Source: Callipepla californica brunnescens
Taxonomy: Eukaryota > Chordata > Aves > Galliformes > Odontophoridae
Direction of reading: 5' to 3'
NCBI GenBank assembly: GCA_023055505.1
Contig: JALIRH010000114.1
Coordinates: forward strand, 744,001 to 808,000
Length of the DNA stretch: 64,000 bases
Every line of letters starts with the position of its first letter. Positions within the stretch are counted from its first letter, which is position 1. The notes under the pieces were generated by a model. That model made no database searches. It saw only the letters and a program-made list of their open reading frames with translations, and was not told the DNA's origin. Positions 22,430 through 35,401 of the stretch are shown here, piece after piece. The position numbers and the translations under genes are program-made.

Positions 22430-25400
22430 GGAATAACATCCTAAAACTTCACCTATGGAAGTTCCTTGTGCAGATCTGGGTTAGAAGAGAGAAATTGCAT
22501 GAAAGAGGCATGTTTTCACAGTTGTTTTTTCATTGAAGAGAGTTTTCTGGCTCCAGGGATAGAAACTGTAATGACAGCTAGATGTAATGAATGGGAGCTC
22601 AGTGAAGAGAAGGGAGTTGTTGATTCTTGTCTTAATATTTTCTTAATGGAATTAAATTAACAGAATTCCTTGAAATAGAAACGGCTCCCTAATGGCTTTG
22701 CCAAATAACACAAACAGCAAATACTCAACAAATGGAAGGGATGTTGAAAAGCATGAAGCTGTGGGTCTGGTAAAAGTAGGACTAGAAAGTAAAAAAAAAA
22801 AAGCATAAAGTGTAAGGGGAAACATTTCCTCCAGGACACCAGCAGTACTTCCTTAAAAGAAGAAAGAAAACAAGATAAATGTATGGATGGGGGTTATCAG
22901 AAGGTGCTTTCTGAAGAGCTTCTGAACCATTCAGTAGCCATCTGACCAAGAATCACTATCAGAAAAGAATTACTGGAGATTACTGGAGATTATTAAAAAA
23001 AATCTGTCAAGAAGAATGGCTGTTCGCTATTGCTTTTGCTTACTTGAAGTTTGTTTCTTCAGGATCTTGAATTGCAAACAGCATGAGCGAAGAGGGGCAG
23101 GATAATGGGGAAGACAGTACGGCATTCATGTCTAAAGACTTAACAGCATTCTGTGATTTACTTCATGGTGCTTGGTAGAGACTTCTGGAACTGAAATATC
23201 ACTAGTAATTTGTGATAAGAGTATGACTAACAGTCTGCAGTGAAGCCCAGATAAATCAGAGCTGCTTCAAAAAGATGAGTTCTTTGGGGCTATGATCAAG
23301 GAGGGTCAATTTCTAACAGTGATGACAACATATACTAAACAGAGATTACTGGTACTGTAAGCACTCCCAGATGTGTGGAGTTTTACAGAATTGAAAAATA
23401 GCTATTTCTGTACGTGAAGAAAGAAATCCATTTGAGTGTGACTTGGCACTGAGATGGTTAAAAACAGCTGTGTTGGTTTCCTTGGATTTCATAGCAGATC
23501 CTTGGATGCATTGGTTTGGATGGTCTTGAAAAACACAAAAATACTAACAAGATCAATGGCTTGTATCAAAAATACGAGCTTTATAAAAATAGAAGTAAAC
23601 GCATCATTATGTGTCGGGTAAATTAAGGGGATATTCTTTACTTTTTAGAAGCACCAGAAGTTTCTGTGAGTAGAATGCTGTCTGCGTTTGTCTTTTCAGT
23701 GACAAGTAACATAATGGCCAGAGTCCTGTGTGACTAGGAAAGTTGCTAACATTGTGATCAGTCGGAGTCATGGAACTGCTTGAAGTCTGAGCTACAATAG
23801 ACTGTGAGGAAAAGCTGATAGCATTGGAGGGAGATAAATTTGCTTTTCGTGGTTTGCAGCAAGTGTACATAGTTCCTGGAAAGCTATATGATTGCAGGTT
23901 AAGTACATATAAATGCAATCACTTTACATTAAATAACAGATGAGCGTGGCTGTGGCAGCACAGAATTCAATTCAATTTATAAAAGTCAAATGAAGCTATC
24001 CATGAATCTACTGCCCAAGCTGATCTAAGATATGTAATGCTAGGGCATCTGAGATGGCTGTTTGAAAACTAGGTAAGTTTACCCACATGAGCTGTGGTTG
24101 AGTATTTAGATTACGGTATGTACGGTATGTACATAAAAGATAAAACAAATGAAAAGTCTTAGAAAAGAGGTACCAGAAGTCATTGGTTAAACAAATCTTT
24201 TTAGATATATACACACTCATATGTATGCTTTTCATAGTTAAATCTAGTTAAAATAAAAAAAAAAAAAAACAAAAACATTGAATTTTAAATTTACAGTTTA
24301 AATAATGTTTGCAAAACTAAAAATAATTAGTGATTTATTAGTATATTTATTGGCACAATGGATAAGGGTTCTTCAAGGCAATGTCATGATTCCAAATCAT
24401 CAGACTTCTATTTATCTCATTCCAGAAGTTCATATGACTCATGATTGATTTATAGCTCTTTCCAAGTAAATATGATCTGAAATATGTTTTGTGCTTTTTA
24501 TCAGGCCATTTATTCCTTAAGCCTTATGTACTGCAGTTGCTGAAATTAGAGTTTGCATATGAACTGAAGAGCCTTCAGCTTTGACTGAATCAAACTCTGT
24601 GCTTTTTGAGTTTTATATGCCAAAACCAAATCCTGATAAATCTTGAAAATATTGGTGTATATGTTCATGCAATTTTGTGTGTGGAAAAAGTTGTTGTTTT
24701 GCAAAGACTCAGATTTGGAGGTTCAACCTACTCTAATATTCTCTAACATACAAATATGCAATTATTACCTTGAATAGAATTTTTCAAGATGATGTGGTTA
24801 TGTGCTCTGCTAATTGAGCACTGTGTGCTAGTAGAGGAGCGGAGCTAAGATAATACTCCCATGTCAGTGACAGATGGTGATTGAAAGTCTAAATAGTAGT
24901 CATTTTGGAAAGACATTCTTGGTTATATTTGTGTTGTCCTTTTCTGCTGGTCTTTAATGTGTGCAAAAATGCAACTCCAGTCACATACACTCTGATTTTT
25001 TTTCCTCCATTTCTGTTTGACTGAATTAAAGGTATTCTTAAATAATAGCTTTCAACTGGGGGATTTAAGTGCAGCCATGTAGTTTTTCACTGATAGCCAT
25101 GAGAAAACACACTGCAGAATACTTTCAAAAATATTTTAAGTGATCACAGTGTATAACCAGTTGACAATACACATAACCAAAGTAGTCTATTCACAGGAGC
25201 ATTCCCTCAAAACTTGATAATATAGTTCCAAATTGACCATTGTCTGAAATGTCACACTGGATTCTTCTGTTAGTACTTTCCATGCTTAAAAACTCCACTT
25301 GAATCATTTCCTCATGGTTGTAAGACTCCAGTTTGGTTAGAAAGTTCTGAAAAGATCATCGGATAACTATGAAGGTGAGAAACAAAAGAACAAAGAGGAT

Positions 25401-25746
25401 ATATCTCATTTTTAGCTATCTGCAGCTGTTTAGTATTCCTTTATGTATTCAGTTGTATCAGATGAAATGGAAGCTTGAATGATGTCCAAAGTGATAGGGA
25501 AGTTAAATGGATACGAAGGAGCTGAACTTTGTGCCCAGTTGTTTCTGCTACTATTTTAATCAAGTAAGATCTGACCTCATGGAGGACTTTCAAAAACAGT
25601 GGTAGTAAAAATGAAGTTTAAAGAAGGTGAACAAATATCACAGTATAGGGAAAAAATGATGAGCACATGAACCATCACTGTATCCGTTGCCAGGCCTTTC
25701 TTTCTTTATATCAGAGGAACATTCAGAAGGAGGCTAAGGACTTCTT
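22430..25746. other. AT-rich non-coding DNA
   Basis: No gene or clear transposon was recognised. Small features: a 12-bp tandem duplication (tactggagatta) near 22971-22993, an A-run at about 24256-24269, and a 'tacggtatg' duplication at 24114-24130. Confidence 0.55.
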
Positions 25747-25851
25747 GGCAGAACAGTAGAAAAGAAAATGACTTCCAATACCAACGCAAATTACATTTCA
25801 GTTGCCATCACAGGGTTCATGCACTACCAAACTGCAAGAAACCACTGCTTT
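25747..25851 (+). repeat. Left arm of a 105-bp inverted repeat
   Basis: The segment from GGCAGAACAG to CCACTGCTTT recurs as its reverse complement at 26907-27011. By eye the arms differ at 5 of 105 positions and align without gaps. Similarity stops sharply outside GGCAG and inside GCTTT. See findings for interpretation. Confidence 0.93.
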
Positions 25852-25903
25852 TTTAGCTGAACTCTGAGGGTTCCTTCCAAGTAAACTAAACCATTGATTC
25901 AAC

Positions 25904-26017
25904 TCTCTCCTCTCCTCTCCTCTCCTCTCCTCTCCTCTCCTCTCCTCTCCTCTCCTCTCCTCTCCTCTCCTCTCCTCTCCTCTCCTCTCCTCTCCTCTCC
26001 TCTCCTCTCCTCTCCTC
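25904..26017 (+). repeat. Pentanucleotide microsatellite (TCTCC)n
   Basis: About 113 bp of uninterrupted TCTCC repeats (roughly 22 copies). It lies inside the interval bounded by the 105-bp inverted repeats, about 50 bp from the left arm. The lack of interruptions implies recent expansion and probable length polymorphism. Confidence 0.98.
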
Positions 26018-26906
26018 GTCCAGTTTTCTGTTGAGAAAAGATTATAACAAGGCAGATTATTTAACAGCTCCTTGGAAGGTACTGGTGATGTTTTTTATAC
26101 AATGGAAAAAGCAACTAGAGGTGAAAGAGTTCTAGACTTGAATTTTTTTGTTTTTGTTCTGTTTTTGGGAGTGCGCTGAGAATGCTCAGGTAGAAGGTAA
26201 CTTAGCTAACAGTGCCCAGGGAGTGATAGTCTAGGATGATGACTAGAATAAAAGATATTAAGGAAGTAGCCTTCAGTAAATTAAAACATCTGGAAGATAC
26301 AGTATTCAAAAAATCTCATCAGAGAGATAAGGGAGCTAAAGGGTGGGGTGGGGTAGAGATTCCTTAAATATATGAGTATTACAGGCATACGTAATTTTTT
26401 TTTTTTTGGATAAATGTTAAGAAATAAAGTAAAATAGCTTTTTTTTTTTTTAATCATGAGTTCTCCTTTTACCTCCTTTTAAGAAGAACACAGAGAGGAG
26501 GAGAAAAGATTGGGTCACTCTGAGAAGCCAGGAAGATATTAGCACAAAATAACTTGCAGGAGTAACAAGATTTAATTGGCTACATGTTCTAACATTAATG
26601 GGAAACTCTAGAAAATTGACATTCTATGGAGAGGGGCTATACTGCACAAATAACACCTAGGAGGCAGATGTCATTAATGTATTTTTTGCTATCAGGCTTG
26701 ACTAAAATGATCAGCTGCAAGAGGTAGCTAATTCAGTGCATTCCAGTGAGAAAGAGATAAGGTCTCAGCCTTGAATGATGAATACGCAGTTTAGAGACTG
26801 TTAAGATAAGTCAGATATTACCAAATTGGCTGAGCCTGGGGTGTTTCCTCCCAGAGTTACTGCAGAATTACCTGCCGTAATCAACAGACTCCAAAGCCAA
26901 GCCCAG
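26018..26906. other. Non-coding DNA inside the inverted-repeat interval
   Basis: AT-rich with T-runs at about 26396-26408 and 26441-26451. No open frame resembling a transposase was found on either strand. If the bounding repeats are transposon ends, this is a non-autonomous element or a fully decayed one. Confidence 0.55.
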
Positions 26907-27011
26907 AAAGCAGTGGTTTCTTGCAGTTTGGTAGTGCATGAACTCTGTGATGGCAACTGAAATGAAATTCGTGTTGCTATTGGAAGTCATTTTCTTTTCT
27001 ACTGTTCTGCC
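26907..27011 (-). repeat. Right arm of a 105-bp inverted repeat
   Basis: Reverse-complement partner of 25747-25851, about 95% identical by eye, ending in CTGTTCTGCC at 27011. The spacing between the arms is 1055 bp. Confidence 0.93.
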
Positions 27012-28774
27012 AATGGGAAGTGACATAGCTTCCTGTCCTGCAAATTTCTTTCAGTTTCCCATCTTTAATTAGATTCTGTGCTGTCTGCTCTGCTGGATCT
27101 TAAGACAGAAAGCTGCCACACCAAGAGATTTTAGACTGGTATGTGTGTGTATGTGTGTCATGGGGAAGCGGCAGGGACAGTAAGTTTTTACATGGGGTTT
27201 TGTTGTTTCCACCTGAGGAAGCTCAATAAAATGGTTTTCTCAGCGAGTGAAAGGGGATGAGTGTTCAAGTATTCATTTGAACTATGTGAGAGAAACAGTT
27301 AATAAATTCTCAAGTGATTTTATGCAGGCCGTTTCCACCTGTAGCAAGTTGTTTTACTGAGCTTATGTGTGCATGGATTTAAATTGTGTGTCTCTTGGAA
27401 GAATTGGATCATGTTAGTTGCTTGCCTAAAGACAGTTAATGAATTTCAGGGCTTACTTGGACTATTGATTTAACTCTTGCTGTTGAAATCTGGGCAAAAT
27501 ATTAGCCTCTATGTGAAGTCCCTCTTGTATTAATGAGGCTTAGGGCAAATAATAGAGTAATCCTAATTCTAGTCTGAAACCAGTGATCTGTTTAGTTAAA
27601 AAACTATTTCAAACCCCCCACCCCACCCACGTAGTTCTGCACTTGCACTGGAAGTCTTAAAACTTTGGGTAAGACTTCCCTTCTCTGATGAGTTATGGGA
27701 TATTTGCATAAAATACTCAAAAGCCTCTTTTATATCTCAGACCTGATGCTGGTGTGCAATAGGTTTAACATCTGGAGCAAGTTAGCAGGCTGAAGTTATA
27801 TGTAAAAGTTGGAAAGATCTTTGAGATATGATTCTGTCACTTGTGGAACAGTGGAGAATACACTGTGTGTGACCTCAGTACATCCTGTGGTCTGTAGTCA
27901 CAAGCATCCTCTTGTGAGGATGAGCTTGAGATAAGTGCTGAAATTGCTTTTCTGCCTTTTTTAGTATAAAACTACTTTGTGAGTGAATCATGTTACTTGT
28001 TTCATCATACAAACTTGAGACTAAATAACTGTTAATACAGTAATTACTGAAATGGAAATATGATGATGTGGTTGTGAAAAGTGTCATCGAGTATTTCAGA
28101 GTGAGAAGTGTCTATAATCCCTCTTAGCTGACTGAGGTACATGTTGGTGCTGCTGGATGTGGTATTGCACTGATCCTGCAGTGACCTGAGTGAAAAAAAC
28201 CCACCTGTGAGGAAAAAAGGTGAGATCAGATTCTGATCTGTCTCTCAGTACAGCTATGGTAGTACTTGAACAGTGTGGGCTGTATGAATGCATAATGAAT
28301 CACTAATGACAAGGCAGGTATGCAGGGCTCCACACTTAGCAGTTTAGTTCCTGGATCCAGGGCTGGAGTGATCACTCTTGAAGTGAGATCAGCAAGTGTA
28401 CTCTGGGTGTCATTTTAACCGATGACACAGATCTAAAAGTCACTATGAAAACAGACTGCAAAAATGGACATTCTGTCTTCGCAGCTAAAATATGGCTTGA
28501 ATAAATATTTATTACCTGCGTGCCTATTTTGCTTTGTTGTGTCTTCTTGGCAGTTTCAGGATTTAAAAACAAAATTTATTCTAAGTCAGTTGTAATGTAT
28601 CTGTATATATAAAAATCTATGTGACATTCTTTCATTTCTATGTATTCCATGACCTGAAATTTAAAGACTGCAGTGGACTACTTTGTAGAATAAATATTAG
28701 TTAATGAAACATTTCATAACTATTAGGAGTACTTACTGAGCAGATTTTGTAATAATTCAGACTCTAGTATAGGA
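27012..28774. other. Non-coding DNA
   Basis: No gene was recognised. Short TG-rich stretch at 27139-27158. The minus-strand frames at 27875-28087, 28096-28293 and 28372-28572 carry no recognisable domain. Confidence 0.55.
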
Positions 28775-29285
28775 TTGTATGTTCAGTTCAGTTCTGGGCT
28801 CCCCAGTACAAAAAAGACAGGGATCTCCTTGAAAGAGTCCAGTGGAAGGCTACGAAGATGATAAAGGGCCTAGAACATCTCCCTTATGAGGAAAGGCTGA
28901 GAGATTTGGGTCTGTTCAGCCTTGAAAGAAGAAGGCACTGAGGGGATCTGATCCACATCTATAAATATCTAAGGTGCGGGAGGCAAAGGGACAAGGCTGG
29001 ACTCGTCTCAGCAGTGTGTGGTGTTAGGATGAGGGGAAATAGCCACAAACTGATGCATAGGAAGTTCCACACAAATGTGCATGGGAACTTCTTCACAGTG
29101 CAGTGATGGAGCACTGTCACAGGCTGCACAGAGAGCTGGTGGAGTCTTCTTCTCTGGACATGTTCAAGACCCACCTGGATGTCTACTTGTGCAACCTCGT
29201 CTAGGGAGCTGCTTTGGCAGAGGGGTTGGACTCAATGAACTGTAAAGGTCCCTTCCAACCCATACAATTCTGTGATTCTGTGATT
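28775..29285 (+). mobile_element. CR1 LINE 3' fragment (about 510 bp)
   Basis: This is one of the best-preserved CR1 copies here. It starts in the RT C-terminal region ('gttcagttctgggctcccc'), continues through 'aggaaaggctgagagatttgggtctgttcagcc', 'gaaggcactgaggggatctgatc', 'aaactgatgcataggaagttcca', 'ttcttcacagtgcagtgatgg', 'gtggagtcttcttctctggacatgttcaa', and 'ggggttggactcaatgaac', and ends in ATTCTGTG octamers at 29268-29283. 5'-truncated as usual; frames are broken. The minus-strand frame at 28959-29174 is antisense to this repeat. Confidence 0.95.
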
Positions 29286-32200
29286 ATTATAGGATAAAAA
29301 TGAGAAGTGATGAGGTACCAGGAGTAGTTTAGCAAAGATCATATCACAAAATGTAATTAAAGAGCTTGGTTCCATAGAATGAAGATGCAAGTGTATTTTA
29401 GCTTCAGTGATGTTTCATGTAATGCTTTTATAACCAGCACCTTACTTCATCAAAAATCTCTGTTGATTACATTGGGCATGTAGTCAAAAGAAATAGTGCA
29501 ATACCAGGTTCTTAGGGACTGCTTCTCCACTGTCTTATATATTGTGAAGCTCATTAAAATGTGATAAGAAAATGAGACGTATTAAATTCTACTGGAGTAG
29601 AATAATATAACCTATATACAGCATTAGAAAAAATAAGTTTATATTTTTTACATTGTTTAGTTAAAAAAAATTTGCAAGTAATTTGAATATCAGTAACTTC
29701 TGCTCATACAACTTTTAACGTTATTAAAATGGAGAGAGACAATGCATGAGTTTAGTGGGATCACTTTCCATATCAGGAAAAGTGATGACATTTGGAACAT
29801 ACCATCAATGATATCTGAAACATTCATTCACGTGTTTGTTACCCTGTAACTCCAGTTGCTTTGTTGTCTTCCATGATGTAAAAGTGAGATGCTTATAATA
29901 ATAGGATTATTTTGAAATGTAATATTATTATACTGTTGTATTACAATAAATGTGCTCTCTGTGCAATGGTGTATTAAATCTGGGCTCAGTACTCTGTCTG
30001 TATACATATATATTTTTTTTTACTAGGCTAGTTTATGTCACTGACTCATATATCTTTTGTAAGCCAGAATTCTTCATTAAGATAGCCTTAATAGGTTCCT
30101 AGGCTTGCAAAGGAGTGACAGTGCTGGTCAGTTCTGAAGCAGGAGAAAAAGATTTCACCTTTGTCTCAGAGAGACTTGGTGTTCCTGAAGTTCATACTAA
30201 TATCTACTTGTTTGCAAGTCTTCCCTGAAGCAGTTAATCCTAAATAGGTTTTTTTTTTCTTTTATTTTTCCCAGTGGGAATTAGACAGTATTGTTTTGGG
30301 GATCTGAAGGAAGGTTTCTTAAAGTGCTTTTCAGTTGCAGGTGCATCGGACAGACATGATACTGTTTTGGACTTCTGATTCCCTTTGGTAACCATCCTTG
30401 CTTAATAGCAGGGAGGCAACATGTGCACAGGTTTGCCTTTCCATATACTGTGGGAAATCTACATTTCTCTCCTCTGTGTGTCATTTTTAATACTGCTCAA
30501 GTCTCTGAACTTCCCTTCTGGTTTCTTTCAGTGTTTCTCTTCACTGACTCGGTTCTCCTTCAGTTTCAAATAACTAGTATTCTCAGTGTTACAATTCATA
30601 GCTGGGATGCAATTTCTTACAATTGCCCTTATTTTTCCTTTTTTTTTTTTTTTTTCCTAGGACATCAAGCTTCCATTTCAGTTCTATTTCATTTTAACAA
30701 GTCTGTCTGGTCCTTTGACTTGTTCTTGCCTTTCAGTTTTTTGGGTACCATGCTCAGCTAACAATGCTTTCCATCTCCTCTTGTTTCCATATACTGCAAA
30801 AGGTTTCGGAGATATTCCTCTTCCCTTTCATCCCAAAAGACGTGTTAGCTCTGGCTATTCATGAGCCTATTTTGTGTGTGTGTGTGTGTGCGCATATGAA
30901 TGTGTGTGTGTGCATACTGAAGGATAATGAAGATCTCAAAACTTCGTTATCTTGTATTCTTATTCTACATTGCTTCAGGGATGAGTATCACCCATTATTG
31001 AAGTCTGATTACCAGTTACCATCCATCCCTTTCTTGGAGTGGCAACCAGAAGAGCTGGTTTCTCTTCTGATGTCTAGCCTCTTATTGTTTACTCAGGAGT
31101 AAACAATACTGAACCCAGATTACCCAGTGTTCTCAAAAGTGATATAATGATCATCTTCATAACGTCTCATCTTCAGAACTTCTCTACTGCACACTGTGTG
31201 TACTATTGTAACGTCAGCTGAGTCAGGGATAAGTCTTAAAATTACCCTGAAGTTCTGTGAACTCTCGTGTACATACTCATTGAATTGATAGATACAGACA
31301 AATACTGTTCTGGAATAGAGGTGACTTGATAAATAGTACTCTTCAATCGTGCCTCAAGAACTTCCACTGGAATTTCATTTAATGCATATATGACTACATG
31401 TTCTTTTCTTTGTTTCTGCCTTACATAAACATTAATTTACAATGGAAAATCTCAATAGCATATTTAAAGAATATGTATTGTAACACTTGTTACTGCACAA
31501 CAGAAATAAAGACTTTGACTAAACTGAATAGTTCTGCAATCCTGAATGTTTTATTTAGCACAGTATTAATACATTTTATGAAAAGAAGAGAAACATTTCA
31601 AAAAGTAGCTCTGAGTTCAGAGTGGTAGAAGAAGGTTATCTAATCCAGAAGAAGGAGGGTGTAGGCTATGTAAGTGGACAGAGAGGTAAACCACTGGTTG
31701 AACTGGTGGGCTCAGAAGGTAACCATCAGTGGCACAAAGTCCATCTGAAAACAAGTCAATATGGTAGCACAAAGAATGATTCCTTCCAAGCTCAGTATTC
31801 TGTTTCAGCATGAGTAGTGGGGGAAGGAAGTTCATCCACCCTTTTTCTGTTTGTTTTGTGGAACTTTACACATATTCTGAACATGCCTAGTAAACTGTTA
31901 TGCAAAATAAATTTTCCATCACTCTAAAACTATTCAGAACCCCTTTTAATTTTCTGAAATCAGTTTGAAACCTATTATACTAGAATCAAGGATAGTCTTA
32001 AAATACATAAGGCATACAAAGGGAGAGAGGATACATAACTGAGGTTCTCAGTATGGTTATTTTAGGATCAGCTGTGGAACTGCTGCTCTTGGCCACTTGT
32101 ACTTCTTCCTCCTTTTTTTACAACTGCTCTTTGTTGTCAAGAGCGTCCCAAAATACTTCAGTTTTATAATTATTAACAGGTTGCTAGACGCAAAGAGTTG

Positions 32201-33732
32201 TAGAGGCTGCAGAACTGGTAAGTACAGCTGATATAACAGTAGTAGAGGAGTTGAACAAAGAATATATTCAGTAGGGCCAGATAAATGAAATTTTTGTGGA
32301 CACTGAAGTGTTTAATGAATATGGAATAAATACGACTGGGAAAATAAACAAAACACTGTAGATGTTAAAGAAAGATAAGTTGTAGTTCTCTTACTTGATA
32401 ATCTCTAGTAGATGCTCTCTGAACATCTGTGTGGCTCAAGTGCCACTGCAGAAAACTGGAGAGCTGGAGGAAACTCTCACAAGAGCCAACTGTAACATGT
32501 ACTTACACAAGTTACACAGTGCTAAGCGAAGACTGAAAGAAGAAAATCTCTCATGCATTTCTTTACCCTAATTTCCAAATAGGACACGATACCAAAAGTA
32601 AAATATATGAGGAATGCACTTCTTTGTGGGAAGAATAGAGTAACAGAGAGTCTTGTTAGAACTGAAATAAATGTAGTACATGAAAGGAAGCATATACAAT
32701 GGTTCAATTTGACATGCTAAACACGTCCAGAAGTAGGAAAGAATCCAGATAGATTGGAACTTTAGGTCCAATAGAACAAGTGTAATATTAGATATATTAT
32801 AGAGTATCTAATTATGGTAAAGGAAATCTAAGTGATTGTAATGACAAGAAATATACCGATGACAGATAATGTTGACTTCAAGTAAACTTGAGTGAATGTC
32901 AGGCTTGACTGTGAAGAAACCATTAGTGAATGATTCATAGGGAATTTACATGAGGAGGAAGAACTTGTGACTTGAGCTGTGTGCCTATCAGAACCTCAGT
33001 ATTAGTAATGAAGTTCCAGTGTGTAAGGGTAATAGCAATATGCTTAGATGCACTGTGCATAGGAAAATCCTGTATCCTTGCTCATTTTTGTTTTTAAGTT
33101 ATAGTAATAAACTCTGAATATAAGGAATTTTATTAAAAAGGTGTTTATTATGTAGGTAGAAGTAAAACTGCTGCTGCTGTAATAGTTACCTTTAAAAAAA
33201 TAAAATAACAAAATTTACTTACAACTCAGAGGAAATGCATATTGCCTGTGGTATACAAAAGTCTTCAAATACCAAAAGAACATGAATAAACATGCTACGA
33301 GTAAAGGCTTCTGAAAAATTGAAGAGTACCTTAAAAATATTGAGATTATAGCTAAATGATGACAGGATCATCATCTCTGGCTGCATAAATGCTGGGAAAA
33401 AAAAAAAAAAAGGTCATTTGATAAAGGTGTTCAGAAAAGATTTGAGATAATAATTTGCAAGTGACCTAGAAATGAATAATAAATTACTTTTCCTGGTGTG
33501 TTCAAAAAGTAAGTCTCCTAGAGATCTGTGAACCCACTAGGACTTACAGATGACACATTATATCTGAAAAACTAAATTCTGTATTTATATCTGAGTACAC
33601 TCAAGAAGAACACAGTGAGGCTTTCCAGATGATAATCCTTTTTGATAGATGTCTTTGTTTCAGCTAGAATGGAATTTTTTTCTTCAGAGTGTATGGCATA
33701 ATGCTAAATTTTCAGTTCTAGGAGAAAAAAAA
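29286..33732. other. AT-rich non-coding DNA
   Basis: No gene was recognised. Contents: T-run 30643-30656, (TG)n at 30873-30891 with a second short TG run at 30899-30911, and A-runs at 33399-33412. The + strand frames at 30423-30761 and 30764-31102 (112 codons each) are Phe/Ser/Leu-rich and contain the TG repeat, so they are compositional. No splice-bounded exon with a known domain was seen. Confidence 0.55.
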
Positions 33733-34186
33733 TGTTGATAGCACACTGATGTTTATAGTTGTTGCTATGCTGTGTTGTACAGAGCCTTGAGCCAAGGGCT
33801 CAAGGAGGTGGGAGGGAGCAGGATTAGGACAGCTGACTTAAACTGGCCAAAGGGATATTCCATACCATAAGACATCACGTGGAAGGTGTTTTGTAGAGGA
33901 TGTGATTTCATCTCTCTCTCTGTTCTGCTGCTTGGGTGGCTAGGTGAGCATCAGTTGGGGGGAGTGGTGAGCAATTGCTTGTATTTCACTTCTAATATAC
34001 ATTCATATGCATATTTATGTAGGCTTAACTATTAACCTTTTCCTTTTCTCTCTTAGTAAATAGTTTTATCTCCACCCACAAATTCTACTTTGGTTTTTTT
34101 TTCTGATTCTCTCCCCTATCCCACTGGGAAGGGGAGGGGTTAGCAAATGAGATATGCTTAACCAACTGCTGGGTTAAACCTCAACA
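33733..34186 (+). mobile_element. Solo LTR of an avian endogenous retrovirus
   Basis: The interval is 454 bp with perfect 6-bp inverted ends, TGTTGA and TCAACA. The 3' half follows the order of a common avian ERVL-type LTR: 'gtgagcaattgcttgtatttc', a T/C-rich run, 'tagtaaatagttttatc', 'ccacccacaaattctac', 'tctcccctatcccactgggaaggg', and the terminal 'gctgggttaaacctcaaca'. The 5' half has 'cttgagccaagggctcaagg' and 'gccaaagggatattccata'. No gag, pol or env sequence borders it, so it is a solo LTR left by recombination. No clear target-site duplication was found. Family name not assigned. Confidence 0.75.
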
Positions 34187-34289
34187 GTAGAGTAAATATT
34201 GAAGGATCCATATTAAATGGAATTATTGATGGATGAGGATTTTGAGAAAATGAAAAAAAAAAAAGGACAGGAATATATCTCCAGACACA

Positions 34290-35222
34290 GATGACTTTTA
34301 CTTAAGAGTTCTAAAGAATGCAGAGATGAAACATCTGAGTTACTAACATATATGACCAGTCGTTTAAAAGTCTTGCTCCTACAGTTGTCTAATGTAATGC
34401 CAATTTTTAAACAGTACCTTGAAGGAACGTCTATTAAACTATTATTATAAGCTTATATCTGACACCACATTTACTGAAGAACTATTCTAAAAATATCATT
34501 TTTAAGTCGATGGACAGAAAATATATTCTTAGGATTAACCTCTGTATTTTGTAGAGAAAAAAAAAACGATTTCAAGTCTATTAGTATCTCTGGATTCAGT
34601 AAACATAGGCAAGAGTGATCTTGCAAGTAGCATTTTAGACTTCCAAAAAGGGTTTTGACAAGGTTCCTTGCCAGAATTTACTAAGAACTAAGGAACTGTG
34701 GGGTAACATGGAAAGTTCTCATATTACTAAATAGTGAGTTATAAACTAAGCTAATGGAGGGCATGGATAAAATATAGTTTGCCTGATGGAAAGAATTTGC
34801 CATCAGTCTGTGCTGTAAAGGGCTTTTTAGCATATTCTCAAATGAACTGAGAAAGAATGCATACTAATGAAGAGCTGCAGAGCAATTTCAGAACGCTCTG
34901 ATAAAACAGCTGATTAACTTCAGTGTAGATCAATAGATAATGATACCTTTAAGGGGAATGGGGGGAGGAGGAAAAAGAATGGATCTAATTTTACATTTTT
35001 ACATATTCTTTGACGGGTTGTGAGTTGACTATTACAACTCTAAATCTCATTCTGAGTGGTAATAGATAGCCTTATGAAAACAGGAGAGCAGTGCTCAGTA
35101 GCAGTCAAAAATCAGATGGAATAATATGAATTATTGTGAAAGGAATGGAGAACAAATCAGAAGCTCATTATGCCACTTTCCAAATCCATCACGTATGTTC
35201 ATTGTGAACAGAGTGCAGAATG
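34290..35222 (+). mobile_element. Ancient CR1 LINE reverse-transcriptase remnant
   Basis: Segments in correct RT order can be read with many indels: 'cttaagagttctaaagaa' (34301), 'tctaatgtaatgccaattttta' (34389; family A/V-N-V-x-P-I-F), the RT box around 34640-34680 whose frame reads DFQKGFDKVP (family DFxKAFDxVPH), 'atggaaagttctcat' (34709), 'tttttagcatattctcaaatga' (34823; family F-x-I-F-I-N-D), and 'agcagtcaaaaatcag' (35101) through 'ccaaatccatcacgtatgttc' (35177). No intact frame remains. The divergence and the matching order suggest an insertion near the age of early amniote CR1 lineages. It lies about 100 bp downstream of the solo LTR. Confidence 0.7.
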
Positions 35223-35401
35223 CTAGTTCTTGAAATTAAAAATAATATTATCAATGAGATAAAGCATTTGGAAAGAAAAAGGAGATGAGGATGTTGTAAA
35301 AATGAAGTGTCTGACTTTTTCTTTTAAACAGAAAGTACAAGAAAATAATAATAATAACAATGACAATAATAATAATAATAAACAGTCACTTTCATGTGTA
35401 A

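Noticed and set aside
30423..31102. Two consecutive 112-codon + strand frames
   Set aside because: Separated by a stop, T-rich, and the second includes a TG microsatellite; no domain or codon bias.
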